DNA of 64,000 nt from CBFHSF01 sp965658445. Lineage in GTDB: Bacteria > Bacteroidota > Bacteroidia > Flavobacteriales > Schleiferiaceae. Positions 16,224-25,407 of the stretch are shown piece by piece. Position numbers and translations under genes: made by a program. Location: assembly GCA_965658445.1 (NCBI GenBank), contig CBFHSF010000007.1, positions 1 through 64,000 of the forward strand, read 5' to 3'. The notes under the pieces were generated by a model. That model saw only the letters and a list, made by a program, of their open reading frames with translations. It was not told the origin of the DNA and ran no database searches. Each line of letters opens with the position of its first letter. Position 1 is the first letter of the stretch.

Positions 16224-18986
16224 ATGGAGTACAACTTTAGAGAGATTGAGAAAAAGTGGAGAGCCTATTGGGCGGAGAACAAGACTTTCAAGGCAGAAAA
16301 TGCCTCAGAAAAGCCCAAGTTCTACGTACTGGATATGTTTCCTTACCCCTCTGGGGCGGGACTTCACGTTGGGCACCCGTTGGGGTATATCGCCTCTGAT
16401 ATCTACTCTCGTTACAAGAGACATCAAGGGTTTAACGTCTTACACCCCATGGGGTATGACGCCTTTGGTTTGCCCGCAGAACAATATGCCATTGAGACGG
16501 GACAGCACCCTGCCGTAACTACCGAGAAGAACATTGCGCGCTACCGCGAGCAATTGGACAAAATTGGATTTTCCTTTGATTGGGACCGCGAGGTGAGAAC
16601 CAGCGAACCCGACTTTTACCGCTGGACTCAGTGGATCTTTAAGCAACTCTATAACGCTTGGTATAACGAAGCCTCCGATTCTGCTGAGAACATTGATACC
16701 TTGGTGGCTCATTTGGAAGCTCGCGGAACCGAAGGGTTGCGCGCTGCACAAACGGAAGAATTGACTTTTTCTGCAGAGGATTGGAAGGGGTATTCTGATG
16801 AGAAAAAATCTGAAGTTCTTCTCAACTATCGCATGACCTATCGCTCGTTGAGCGTAGTAAACTGGTGTCCCGCCTTGGGAACCGTTTTGGCCAACGACGA
16901 AGTTAAAGAAGGATTGTCTGAACGCGGTGGTCACCCCGTTATTCAGAAGAAAATGGAGCAGTGGTCCATGAGAATTTCGGCGTATAGCCAAAGGTTGCTC
17001 GACGGATTGGAAACCATTGATTGGAGCGAATCGCTCAAAGAATCTCAGCGCTACTGGATTGGAAAATCTGTGGGAGCTCAAGTCTTCTTTGACGTTGACG
17101 GCTCAGATAAAAAAGTAGAAGTATTCACCACTCGTCCCGACACTATTTTTGGCGTTTCTTTCATGGTGCTTGCACCCGAGCACGAGTGGGTAGAAGAGTT
17201 GACTACCGCCGAATACAAATCAGCTGTAGAATCCTATAGAGAAGAAACTGCCAAGCGCTCCGAAAGAGATCGCATGGCGGACACCAAGACCATTACCGGT
17301 CAGTTTACTGGAGCTTATGCCGTACATCCTTTTTCAGGAGAAAAACTTCCCATCTGGATTGCTGATTACGTTTTGGCGGGATATGGAACGGGCGCTGTAA
17401 TGGCGGTTCCTGGTCACGACGGACGCGACTGGGGATTTGCTTCAAAATTTGATTTGCCCATTCTCGAGGTGGTAGCCGGAGGAGATGTTACCGAAGGTGC
17501 CGTAGAGGCGAAAGAGGGCAAAATGGTGAATTCAGATTTCTTGAACGGATTGGAAGTTGCCGACGCTATTTCCACAGCCATTTCTAAAATCGAGGAAAGA
17601 GGGTTGGGAGCTGGTAAGACCAATTACCGCCTTCGCGATGCCGTATTCTCTCGTCAGCGATACTGGGGAGAGCCCTTCCCTGTTTATTTTATAGACGGTC
17701 AACCTCAATTGGTGGCCGACGATAAATTGCCCGTAACCCTTCCCGAAGTAGATGCCTACTTGCCAACTGAAGACGGTGAGCCACCTTTGGCTCGTGCCAA
17801 GGATTGGAAGACGGCAGATGGCTATCCCATGGAAACCAATACCATGCCCGGTTGGGCGGGAAGTTCTTGGTACTACTTGCGCTATATGGACTCACAGAAC
17901 GAAGATCGCTTTGTGGGTGAAGAAGCTGAGAAGTACTGGGGAAATGTGGATCTCTACATCGGTGGTTCTGAGCACGCAACGGGTCACTTGTTGTACTCTC
18001 GTTTTTGGCATAAGTGTTTGTACGACCTTGGCCTTGTGACCACACAAGAGCCCTTTGCCAAATTGATCAACCAAGGGATGATTCAGGGGACATCGGCGTT
18101 TGTACACCGCGTTGTAGGAACGAATCAGTTTGTGTCTGCTGGACTTAGAAAAGACCATAAAACCACTGCCATTCACGTAGATGTGAACATGGTAGAGAAC
18201 GACGTTTTGGATACTGAAAGATTTAAAGCTTGGAGGGCGGACTACGCAGATGCGGAGTTTATTCTTGAAGATGGAAAGTACGTGGTAACCCGCGAGGTAG
18301 AAAAGATGTCCAAATCGAAGTACAACGTAGTAACTCCCGACGATATCGTAGAAGATTACGGTGCAGATACCTTGCGCTTGTACGAAATGTTCTTGGGTCC
18401 ATTGGAGCAATCCAAGCCGTGGAACACTCAAGGTTTGAGTGGAGTTTCTAACTTCATGAGAAAGTTGTGGAGATTGTACGTTCACAACGACGAGGTAAAA
18501 ATCGTGGATGAACCCGCTACAGAAGCTGAGAGAAAGAGCCTTCACAAAACCATTAAAAAAGTGACCGAAGACATCGAGAACTTCTCGTTTAACACATCGG
18601 TTTCTGGATTTATGATTTGTGTTAACGAGCTCACAGACCTCAAGTGTAGTAAGAGAGAGATCTTGGAGCCATTGGCCATCATCCTTTCTCCTTACGCACC
18701 CCACATGGCCGAAGAGCTTTGGAGTGTTTTGGGTCACGAGGGAAGTATCAGCCAAGTAGAATTCCCCAAGCACGTGGAAGAGTACTTGACAGAGAGCTCT
18801 CATGAATACCCCGTTTCCTTCAATGGAAAGATGCGCTTTAAGTTGGCTTTGCCCTTGACATTGGGTAAAGACGAGTTGGAGAAAACGGCCTTGGAGCATG
18901 AGAAATCTCAGCCGTATTTAGAGGGAAAGACCGTGAGAAAGGTCATTGTAGTGCCTGGAAAAATCATCAATATTGTAGTGGGGTAA
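16224..18986 (+). CDS. leuS: Leucyl-tRNA synthetase
   Basis: 920 residues. Class I signatures: HIGH-type HVGH at 48-51 in PYPSGAGLHVGHPLGY and KMSKS at 694-698. The CP1 editing domain (~240-440) contains TTRPDTIFGVSFMVLAPEH and GTGAVMAVPGHDGRDWGFA. It charges tRNA-Leu. Length is in the family range with the Bacteroidota-typical insertion (~145-210). A second insertion between the catalytic halves (~620-690) precedes KMSKS. Strand-complementary long open frames within it are shadows. Confidence 0.98.
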   Translation: MEYNFREIEKKWRAYWAENKTFKAENASEKPKFYVLDMFPYPSGAGLHVGHPLGYIASDIYSRYKRHQGFNVLHPMGYDAFGLPAEQYAIETGQHPAVTTEKNIARYREQLDKIGFSFDWDREVRTSEPDFYRWTQWIFKQLYNAWYNEASDSAENIDTLVAHLEARGTEGLRAAQTEELTFSAEDWKGYSDEKKSEVLLNYRMTYRSLSVVNWCPALGTVLANDEVKEGLSERGGHPVIQKKMEQWSMRISAYSQRLLDGLETIDWSESLKESQRYWIGKSVGAQVFFDVDGSDKKVEVFTTRPDTIFGVSFMVLAPEHEWVEELTTAEYKSAVESYREETAKRSERDRMADTKTITGQFTGAYAVHPFSGEKLPIWIADYVLAGYGTGAVMAVPGHDGRDWGFASKFDLPILEVVAGGDVTEGAVEAKEGKMVNSDFLNGLEVADAISTAISKIEERGLGAGKTNYRLRDAVFSRQRYWGEPFPVYFIDGQPQLVADDKLPVTLPEVDAYLPTEDGEPPLARAKDWKTADGYPMETNTMPGWAGSSWYYLRYMDSQNEDRFVGEEAEKYWGNVDLYIGGSEHATGHLLYSRFWHKCLYDLGLVTTQEPFAKLINQGMIQGTSAFVHRVVGTNQFVSAGLRKDHKTTAIHVDVNMVENDVLDTERFKAWRADYADAEFILEDGKYVVTREVEKMSKSKYNVVTPDDIVEDYGADTLRLYEMFLGPLEQSKPWNTQGLSGVSNFMRKLWRLYVHNDEVKIVDEPATEAERKSLHKTIKKVTEDIENFSFNTSVSGFMICVNELTDLKCSKREILEPLAIILSPYAPHMAEELWSVLGHEGSISQVEFPKHVEEYLTESSHEYPVSFNGKMRFKLALPLTLGKDELEKTALEHEKSQPYLEGKTVRKVIVVPGKIINIVVG

Positions 18987-19057
18987 GTGGTTGTTTGTAA
19001 GGGTTTTTGGTTATGTGACGAGCCAAATCAATACTCCCTTTACTCATTACTTATCAC

Positions 19058-19065
19058 TACCTTTG
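19058..19065 (+). promoter_or_regulatory. Candidate -7 promoter element of rlmN
   Basis: TACCTTTG matches TAnnTTTG and ends only 6 bp before the ATG at 19072. Transcription from this element would begin at or next to the start codon. This supports the start at 19072 over the upstream ATG at 18991 and predicts a leaderless or nearly leaderless mRNA. Confidence 0.5.
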
Positions 19066-19071
19066 CAAACT

Positions 19072-20157
19072 ATGAGCACAGAGGAAAAAGCCATCGAAAG
19101 CAAGCCGTCCAAAAGAGACATTAGAGCGCTCTCTAAGAAAGAGATTTCTGATTTCTTTGTGGAAAGAGGGGACCGTTCTTTTAGAGGACAGCAGGTCTAC
19201 GAGTGGCTTTGGCAGAAATCGGCCCATTCCTTTGAAGATATGACCAACTTGTCCAAGGCGACAAGAGAGTTTTTGGAGGAGCATTTTTCCATCAACCACA
19301 TTGAGGTGGATGATATGCAGCGCTCAGAAGACGGTACCATTAAAAATGCCGTGAAGTTGCACGATGGTCGCGTGGTAGAATCGGTTTTGATTCCCGCAGA
19401 AAAGCGAATTACCGCCTGTGTAAGTTCTCAGGTGGGATGTAGTTTGGATTGTAATTTCTGTGCCACGGCGAGACTCAAGCGCATGCGCAACCTCAATCCC
19501 GATGAGATATACGATCAAGTGGCTGCCATCAAGCAGCAAGCACAAGAATTCTACCAAAGACCTCTGACCAATATCGTTTTTATGGGAATGGGTGAGCCCC
19601 TTCTCAACTATGCCAATGTGCTCAAGGCCATTGAACGCATTACCTCAGAAGAGGGTCTGGGGATGTCTCCCAAGCGCATCACGCTCTCTACGGTGGGAAT
19701 TCCCAAGCTCATCAAGAAAATGGCAGACGATGAAGTCAAGTTTAACTTGGCCGTGAGTCTACACTCTGCCATTGACGAAACGCGATCTTCCCTTATGCCC
19801 ATTAACGATGTCAATCCCCTTTCGGACTTGGCGGATTCTTTGGCGTATTGGTACGAGAAAACCGGAAAACGCGTAACCTATGAATACGTGGTTTGGAAGG
19901 GAATCAATGACGACGAAGCACACGCTCGTGCCTTGGCAAGATTCTGTGGACGCACACCGTCCAAGGTGAATATAATCGAGTATAACCCAATCGATGACGG
20001 TCCTTATCAACAAGCTTCTCCCGAAGCCATTGAGATGTACGAACGCATCCTAAACGACAAGGGTATAGTCGCCAAAGTGCGCCGATCTAGAGGTAAAGAT
20101 ATCGATGCAGCCTGTGGTCAATTGGCCAACAAAAATGAAGTCGTAAACAACCTGTAG
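19072..20157 (+). CDS. rlmN: Dual-specificity 23S rRNA/tRNA adenine C2 methyltransferase
   Basis: 361 residues from the ATG at 19072. The radical-SAM motif C123-x3-C127-x2-C130 lies in CSLDCNFCATARLKRMRNL. The methyl-carrying cysteine is C348 (DAACGQLA). GMGEPLLNY and LAVSLHS are family signatures. RlmN methylates C2 of A2503 in 23S rRNA and A37 in some tRNAs. An upstream in-frame ATG at 18991 would add 27 unconserved-looking residues and would place the promoter box inside the gene. Confidence 0.95.
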   Translation: MSTEEKAIESKPSKRDIRALSKKEISDFFVERGDRSFRGQQVYEWLWQKSAHSFEDMTNLSKATREFLEEHFSINHIEVDDMQRSEDGTIKNAVKLHDGRVVESVLIPAEKRITACVSSQVGCSLDCNFCATARLKRMRNLNPDEIYDQVAAIKQQAQEFYQRPLTNIVFMGMGEPLLNYANVLKAIERITSEEGLGMSPKRITLSTVGIPKLIKKMADDEVKFNLAVSLHSAIDETRSSLMPINDVNPLSDLADSLAYWYEKTGKRVTYEYVVWKGINDDEAHARALARFCGRTPSKVNIIEYNPIDDGPYQQASPEAIEMYERILNDKGIVAKVRRSRGKDIDAACGQLANKNEVVNNL

Positions 20158-20183
20158 TTGCGGTTGTTACCACTTGTAAACAC

Positions 20184-20198
20184 CCTCTTAAATAGAGG
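20184..20198 (+). other. Short hairpin between rlmN and mrp
   Basis: CCTCT (20184-20188) and AGAGG (20194-20198) form a 5-bp stem with loop TAAAT and no T run. It may be a weak rlmN terminator or an operator just upstream of the mrp promoter box. Confidence 0.25.
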
Positions 20199-20207
20199 AT
20201 AAATACC

Positions 20208-20215
20208 TACCTTTG
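20208..20215 (+). promoter_or_regulatory. Candidate -7 promoter element of the mrp operon
   Basis: TACCTTTG matches TAnnTTTG, 43 bp before the mrp ATG. Confidence 0.5.
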
Positions 20216-20258
20216 TAGGACAGATTACGAACAGGAGTTCACGTTTGAAAAACACATA

Positions 20259-21389
20259 ATGCAGATTAAAAAACAAGACGTTTTAAAGGCTTTAGAAACT
20301 GTAAAAGCGAGCACCGGAAAGGGTTCCTTAGTTTCTGAAGACCACGTTCAAAACATACAGATTTTTGGAGATGAGGTCATGGTGGATGCGCAATGTCACA
20401 ACCCTACCCTTCAAGCCAAAAAGAAACTAGAAGTAGAAATCCTAAAGGCCATTCACGATCACGTGTATGAGAAGGCCAAGGTCAAAGTTCAATTGATCGT
20501 TCCCGAGAACGCACAGCAGGCGGCAAACCAGATTCGCGGAGAAGCTCTTCCTGGCGTAAAGAACATCGTAGCCATCGCCTCTGGAAAAGGTGGAGTAGGG
20601 AAATCTACTATCACCGCCAACATGGCCGTGGGTCTTGCTCAAATGGGCTTTAAAGTCGGTTTGGTCGATGCTGATATATACGGACCTTCCATGCCCATCA
20701 TGTTTGACGTTGCCAACGAGAAGCCCACAACCATTGACGTGGACGGCGTAAGCAAAATGGATCCCGTAGAAGCTTACGGAGTGAAGTTGCTTTCCATCGG
20801 GTTCTTTGCAGGAGTAGATCAGGCCGTCGTATGGAGAGGCCCCATGGCGACCAAAGCACTCAACCAATTGATTCGCGATGCGCATTGGGGAGAGTTGGAT
20901 TTCTTGCTTATTGACTTGCCTCCGGGAACGGGTGATATCCACTTGAGCTTGGTACAAGCCGTACCCGTAACGGGATCCGTAATTGTCAGCACGCCTCAGT
21001 CCATTGCCTTGGCGGATGCTCGCAAGGGAGTAGGGATGTTTAACATGGATTCTATAGACGTTCCCGTATTGGGGATTGTAGAAAATATGGCGTATTTTAC
21101 CCCCGAGGAATTGCCAGACAACAAGTACTACATCTTTGGTAAAGAAGGAGCTAAGCACCTTTCAGAAGATCTAAACGTTCGCTTCTTGGGAGAGATTCCC
21201 TTGGTACAAAGCATTAGAGAAGCAGGAGATGTAGGCCGCCCCGCCATTATGCAACAGGACACACCCGTTTCAGAAGCCATGACGGAGGTGACGCGCAATA
21301 TGGTAGAGGAGTTAGTAAAGAGAAATGAAGAATTGCCTCCAACAGAGGTCGTTAGAATAACCACCATGGCAGGTTGCTCACCAAAATAA
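20259..21389 (+). CDS. mrp: Mrp/ApbC-family Fe-S cluster carrier ATPase
   Basis: 376 residues. An N-terminal MIP18/DUF59-type domain (~1-95) precedes a deviant Walker A P-loop GKGGVGKST (109-117), with DADIYGPSMPIM and LLIDLPPGTGDIHLS following. Mrp/ApbC proteins bind and transfer [4Fe-4S] clusters to apo-proteins. It heads a run with an NfuA-like scaffold and an Fe-S 2-oxoacid oxidoreductase, whose clusters it may help mature (inference from linkage). 5 bp separate its stop from the next start. Confidence 0.93.
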   Translation: MQIKKQDVLKALETVKASTGKGSLVSEDHVQNIQIFGDEVMVDAQCHNPTLQAKKKLEVEILKAIHDHVYEKAKVKVQLIVPENAQQAANQIRGEALPGVKNIVAIASGKGGVGKSTITANMAVGLAQMGFKVGLVDADIYGPSMPIMFDVANEKPTTIDVDGVSKMDPVEAYGVKLLSIGFFAGVDQAVVWRGPMATKALNQLIRDAHWGELDFLLIDLPPGTGDIHLSLVQAVPVTGSVIVSTPQSIALADARKGVGMFNMDSIDVPVLGIVENMAYFTPEELPDNKYYIFGKEGAKHLSEDLNVRFLGEIPLVQSIREAGDVGRPAIMQQDTPVSEAMTEVTRNMVEELVKRNEELPPTEVVRITTMAGCSPK

Positions 21390-21394
21390 GAGAC

Positions 21395-21640
21395 ATGTCA
21401 GAAAACAACACAACAATAGAGGAAATTCAAAAGGCTCTTTCGGAAATCAGACCCTTTCTAAAGTCTGACGGAGGAGATATTTCCTTTATAGAATACACCG
21501 AAGATAAAATCGTAAAAGTTCAACTTCACGGGGCCTGTACGGGGTGTTCGGTTAACCAGATGACTTTGAAGTCTGGAGTAGAGACCACCATCAAAAAGTA
21601 CGTGCCCGAAGTGGTAAGCGTAGAACAGGTAACGGCATAA
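21395..21640 (+). CDS. NifU C-terminal-domain Fe-S scaffold protein
   Basis: 81 residues from the ATG at 21395; an upstream in-frame ATG at 21374 lies inside mrp. The C-x-x-C motif in GACTGCSVNQMTLKSGVE binds a bridging Fe-S cluster between two monomers. The protein is only the NifU/Nfu C-terminal domain, without the degenerate A-type domain of E. coli NfuA. It lies between mrp and korA, 4 bp before korA. Confidence 0.93.
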   Translation: MSENNTTIEEIQKALSEIRPFLKSDGGDISFIEYTEDKIVKVQLHGACTGCSVNQMTLKSGVETTIKKYVPEVVSVEQVTA

Positions 21641-21644
21641 TTTC

Positions 21645-23492
21645 ATGAAGACTCTAGAGAAGGTATGTATCCTTTTTGCGGGAGATTCTGGAGATGGAAT
21701 TCAGCTGACTGGAAGTGAGTTTTCCAATACCGTAGCACAGTACGGTAACGACCTTTCTACTTTCCCCGACTTCCCTGCAGAAATTCGCGCTCCACTCGGA
21801 ACGGTTTCTGGGGTTTCTGGATTTAAAATCAATTTTGGTTCTGCGGAAGTTTTTACCCCCGGGGGTATGGCGGACGTGATCGTGGTTATGAATGTGGCCG
21901 CCCTCAAGAAGAACCTCAATCAGCTCAAGCCGGGAGGTTTGGTCATTGCCAACATCGCGGGGTTTGATGCCAGAAACAAGAAATTAGCGGGCCTCGATGC
22001 CTCAGAAAATCCACTGGAAGAGATAGAGTCCAAGGGCTTTAAAAAGCTCGAACTCGACGTTACCAAGTTGACCCGTGAGGCCTTGGCCGAAAGTGGATTG
22101 TCCAAGAAAATTATAGACCGCAGTAAGAATATGTTTGTGTTGGGCCTTGTGTACTGGTTGTACCACAAGGATTTGGCGCATACCTTAGAAACGCTCGCGG
22201 ACAAGTTCAAGTCCAAGCCAGAAATTGCGGAGGCCAACAGCATCGTTCTCAAGGCGGGATATCACTATGGTGAAACGGTAGAAGCTTCCTTTGAGAGAAT
22301 TGAAGTAAAGCCCGCTTCCTTACCTCCCGGAGAATATCGCAACGCCGTAGGTAATCAGGTTACGGCCATTGCCTTAACGGCTGCCGCTGAAAAGGCGGGA
22401 CTCAAACTATTTTACGCAGGGTATCCCATTACTCCTGCATCTGATATTTTGCACGAACTCTCCAAGCACAAAAACTTTGGAGTAAAGACCTTCCAAGCAG
22501 AAGACGAGATCGCCGCGGTTACCGCCGCCATTGGAGCTTCCTTTGGAGGAAGACTTGGGGTGACAGCCTCTTCAGGACCTGGAATTGCGCTGAAGACCGA
22601 AGCCATGGGGTTAGCCGTCATGCTAGAAATTCCCTTGGTGGTAGTCAACGTGCAACGCGGAGGTCCTTCCACCGGTCTCCCCACCAAAACAGAACAAGCC
22701 GATTTGTTGCAAGCCCTCTACGGTCGCAACGGGGAAGCTCCCCTGCCCGTATTGGCAGCCCACAGTCCCTCCGATAGCTTCTGGGCAACTTATGAAGCCG
22801 CTAGAATTGCCGTAGAGTACATGACTCCAGTGGTTATTCTTAGCGACGGATACATCGCCAACGGCGCGGGACCGTGGAAATTTCCACAAGCCTCAGACTT
22901 GCCAAAAATCACACCACCACTGGTTTCTGGAGACGTCGAAAGTTTCAAGCCTTACAAAAGAGACGGAAAAGGGGTTAGACCTTGGGCCATTCCAGGTCAA
23001 AAGGGATGGGAACATCGCCTGGGTGGATTGGAGAAAGAAAACGAAACGGGTAACGTGAGCCACGATCCAGAGAATCACGATCTCATGGTTAGCCTGCGCG
23101 CCCAAAAGATAGAAGACATTGCCAATGACATTCCACTCGCCGAAATCGACAGTGGAGTGGAGTCCGGAAAAGTTCTCGTTCTCGGTTGGGGCTCCACCTA
23201 CGGAGCCATCAAAACGGCCGTAAAGAATTTGCGCGAAGAAGGTGTTGAGGTCGGTCATTTGCACCTGCGTCACATTCATCCCATGCCGAAAAACGTTGGA
23301 GAAATTCTTTCGCGCTACGACGCGGTCATTGTACCTGAGCTCAACAAGGGACAATTGGTGAAAGTCATTAGAGATAAGTACTTGGTAGATGCTCAGCCGC
23401 TCTCAAAGGTTCAAGGGTTGCCCTTCCTGGCTGCCGAAATTTCTGAGGCGGTAAAAGCTCAAGTACAACAACTAACTGAAAACAACGCATAG
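21645..23492 (+). CDS. korA: 2-oxoacid:acceptor oxidoreductase, fused gamma-alpha subunit
   Basis: 615 residues: an N-terminal gamma domain (~1-190, starting FAGDSGDGIQLTGSEFSNTVA) fused to the alpha pyrimidine-binding domain (~230-480, with FYAGYPITPASDILHELSKH and QAEDEIAAV) and domain II to the C-terminus. With KorB it decarboxylates a 2-oxoacid oxidatively, probably 2-oxoglutarate, reducing ferredoxin. The substrate assignment follows the common Bacteroidota annotation; the sequence alone does not prove it. Confidence 0.93.
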   Translation: MKTLEKVCILFAGDSGDGIQLTGSEFSNTVAQYGNDLSTFPDFPAEIRAPLGTVSGVSGFKINFGSAEVFTPGGMADVIVVMNVAALKKNLNQLKPGGLVIANIAGFDARNKKLAGLDASENPLEEIESKGFKKLELDVTKLTREALAESGLSKKIIDRSKNMFVLGLVYWLYHKDLAHTLETLADKFKSKPEIAEANSIVLKAGYHYGETVEASFERIEVKPASLPPGEYRNAVGNQVTAIALTAAAEKAGLKLFYAGYPITPASDILHELSKHKNFGVKTFQAEDEIAAVTAAIGASFGGRLGVTASSGPGIALKTEAMGLAVMLEIPLVVVNVQRGGPSTGLPTKTEQADLLQALYGRNGEAPLPVLAAHSPSDSFWATYEAARIAVEYMTPVVILSDGYIANGAGPWKFPQASDLPKITPPLVSGDVESFKPYKRDGKGVRPWAIPGQKGWEHRLGGLEKENETGNVSHDPENHDLMVSLRAQKIEDIANDIPLAEIDSGVESGKVLVLGWGSTYGAIKTAVKNLREEGVEVGHLHLRHIHPMPKNVGEILSRYDAVIVPELNKGQLVKVIRDKYLVDAQPLSKVQGLPFLAAEISEAVKAQVQQLTENNA

Positions 23493-23493
23493 A

Positions 23494-24522
23494 ATGGAAA
23501 AGTCAAAACCCGTTAATGGGGCGCTTACCGCTAAGGACTTTGCCACTGATCAGGACGTAAGATGGTGTCCCGGTTGTGGAGATTACTCCATTCTAAAGCA
23601 AGTCCAAACCATTTTGCCTGAGGTGGGAACCCCACCCGAAGACATCGTGTTTATTTCTGGAATTGGTTGTAGTAGCCGCTTCCCCTACTATATGAACACG
23701 TATGGTATGCACAGTATTCACGGTCGAGCGACCAGTTTGGCCAGTGGCCTCAAAGCGGCCAGACCTGATTTGTCCGTATGGATCGTAACAGGGGATGGCG
23801 ATTCTCTGAGCATTGGAGGAAACCACTTAATTCACCTTCTCAGAAGAAACCTCGATGTCAACATTCTCTTGTTTAACAACGAGATTTACGGATTGACCAA
23901 AGGGCAATATTCACCGACTTCTGAATTGGGCAAGGTCACCAAGTCCAGCCCCATGGGAGTGATTGATCACCCCTTTAATCCATTGAGTTTGGCCTTGGGT
24001 GCCGACGCAACGTTTGTGGCTCGCATCATGGACAGAGATCCCATTCACATGCGCAACATTCTCAAGGAAGCCAACCAGCACGTAGGTTCTTCTTTTGTTG
24101 AGATTTACCAGAACTGCAATGTCTTTAACGACGGAGCTTTTGAGCTCTTCACAGATAAATCGTCTAAGGCCGCAGAAACTCTGTTCTTGGAGGCCGGCAA
24201 ACCACTGCTTTTTAATTCAGAAACAGAAGGGATTGTATTGGACGGGCTTGCGCCGAAGCGAGTAAAACTCGATGAGGGGTATACCGTGGATGACCTATGG
24301 GTTCACGATCCCAATGATGCCACCAAGGCGTATTTATTGACTCGTATGTTTGATGCTGCCGATGACAACAATCGCATGCCACGTCCCTTTGGGATTTTCT
24401 ATACAGAGGACAGATTCCGCTACGAAGAAGCCATGGAAGCCCAAGTAGAAAAAGCCATTGAAACCAAGGGTGCCGGAGATTTGGATGCGTTGTTGCGAGG
24501 GAAGAATACCTGGACGCTCTAA
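23494..24522 (+). CDS. korB: 2-oxoacid:acceptor oxidoreductase, beta subunit
   Basis: 342 residues starting one base after korA. The thiamine-diphosphate/Fe-S beta subunit is recognised by WCPGCGDYSILKQVQ (two cluster cysteines), GIGCSSRFPYY (third cysteine region), the ThDP motif GDGDSLSIGGNH...NN, and NNEIYGLTKGQYSPTS. It binds ThDP and a [4Fe-4S] cluster and forms the active complex with KorA. End of the mrp-nfu-korA-korB operon. Confidence 0.95.
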   Translation: MEKSKPVNGALTAKDFATDQDVRWCPGCGDYSILKQVQTILPEVGTPPEDIVFISGIGCSSRFPYYMNTYGMHSIHGRATSLASGLKAARPDLSVWIVTGDGDSLSIGGNHLIHLLRRNLDVNILLFNNEIYGLTKGQYSPTSELGKVTKSSPMGVIDHPFNPLSLALGADATFVARIMDRDPIHMRNILKEANQHVGSSFVEIYQNCNVFNDGAFELFTDKSSKAAETLFLEAGKPLLFNSETEGIVLDGLAPKRVKLDEGYTVDDLWVHDPNDATKAYLLTRMFDAADDNNRMPRPFGIFYTEDRFRYEEAMEAQVEKAIETKGAGDLDALLRGKNTWTL

Positions 24523-24584
24523 GTTTTCCAAAGAAGAATTCCACAGAAAAATGAGTCTACGGACCCCTATTTGGTCTAAAAAAT

Positions 24585-24592
24585 TAAATTTG
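24585..24592 (+). promoter_or_regulatory. Candidate -7 promoter element of yebC
   Basis: TAAATTTG matches TAnnTTTG, 19 bp before the yebC ATG. Confidence 0.5.
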
Positions 24593-24611
24593 TTGCCATA
24601 ACCACACGACT

Positions 24612-25322
24612 ATGGGAAGAGCCTTTGAATTTAGGAAAGAGAGAAAGATGAAGCGTTGGGCGAGTATGTCCAAAACCTTTACGCGCATCTCCAAAGATAT
24701 TATCATGGCGGTAAAAGAGGGCGGGGACAATCCCGATACCAACTATCGCCTCCGCATGTTGATTCAGAATGCAAAGTCTGCCAACATGCCCAAAGACAAC
24801 GTAGAACGCGCCATCAAAAAGGCAACTTCTAAGGATCAAGCGGATTTCAAATCCATTGTTTACGAAGGGTACGCTCCACACGGAATTGCCGTTTTGGTAG
24901 AAACCGCAACGGACAACCACACGCGTACGGTAGCCAATGTTCGTTCCTTCTTTAACAAGGTGAATGGTTCATTGGGAACCTCGGGATCGGTTGAATTCAT
25001 GTTCGAGCACAAATGTCACTTTAAGATTCCTGGAGAGGGCATAGACTTGGAAGAGTTTGAATTGGAAATGATTGACTACGGTGTGGAAGACGTCTTTAGA
25101 GACGAAGACGACAACGTAATGATCTACGCCGAATTTGGCGAGTTCGGGAACATCCAATCTGGATTAGAAGAGCGCTCCATAGAAGCGATTGAATCAGGTT
25201 TTGAGTGGATTCCTACCAATACCACAGAGCTCAATGAAGAGCAAACGGCCGACGTAGAAAAACTCCTCGAACTCCTAGAAGGAGATGACGATGTACAGAA
25301 CGTATATCACAATATGAGATAA
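24612..25322 (+). CDS. yebC: YebC/PmpR/TACO1-family protein
   Basis: 236 residues. The family N-terminus is visible (MGRAFEFRKERKMKRWASMSKTFTRISKDI), with NMPKDNVERAIKKA and YEGYAPHGIAVLVE. YebC-family proteins bind DNA as regulators, and some act on ribosomes stalled at proline stretches. This copy has the MGRAFEFRK start of the Bacteroidota form in place of the GHSKWANI start of E. coli. Followed by a strong terminator. Confidence 0.93.
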   Translation: MGRAFEFRKERKMKRWASMSKTFTRISKDIIMAVKEGGDNPDTNYRLRMLIQNAKSANMPKDNVERAIKKATSKDQADFKSIVYEGYAPHGIAVLVETATDNHTRTVANVRSFFNKVNGSLGTSGSVEFMFEHKCHFKIPGEGIDLEEFELEMIDYGVEDVFRDEDDNVMIYAEFGEFGNIQSGLEERSIEAIESGFEWIPTNTTELNEEQTADVEKLLELLEGDDDVQNVYHNMR

Positions 25323-25350
25323 ATACTATCCTTAGATACATTTCATTAAA

Positions 25351-25375
25351 AAGCCGGTCCAGTGGGTCGGCTTTT
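25351..25375 (+). terminator. Intrinsic terminator of yebC
   Basis: AAAGCCGGTCC (25351-25361) pairs with GGGTCGGCTTT (25365-25375; two G-T pairs) around loop AGT, then a T-rich tract to 25383. It lies between convergent yebC and the bestrophin pseudogene. Confidence 0.85.
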
Positions 25376-25407
25376 CTTTTTTTGAAGGATAGTACGTTTT
25401 GTTTTCC

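Noticed and set aside
17892..18899. 335-codon open frame on the minus strand inside leuS
   Set aside because: leuS is certain on the plus strand by HIGH and KMSKS motifs; the antisense frame is a codon-usage shadow with no recognisable features.
18991..19071. Upstream ATG as rlmN start
   Set aside because: It would place the promoter box within the gene and adds residues without family resemblance.
20442..21158. 238-codon minus-strand open frame inside mrp
   Set aside because: Shadow of the P-loop ATPase coding frame; histidine/tyrosine-rich composition typical of antisense reading.
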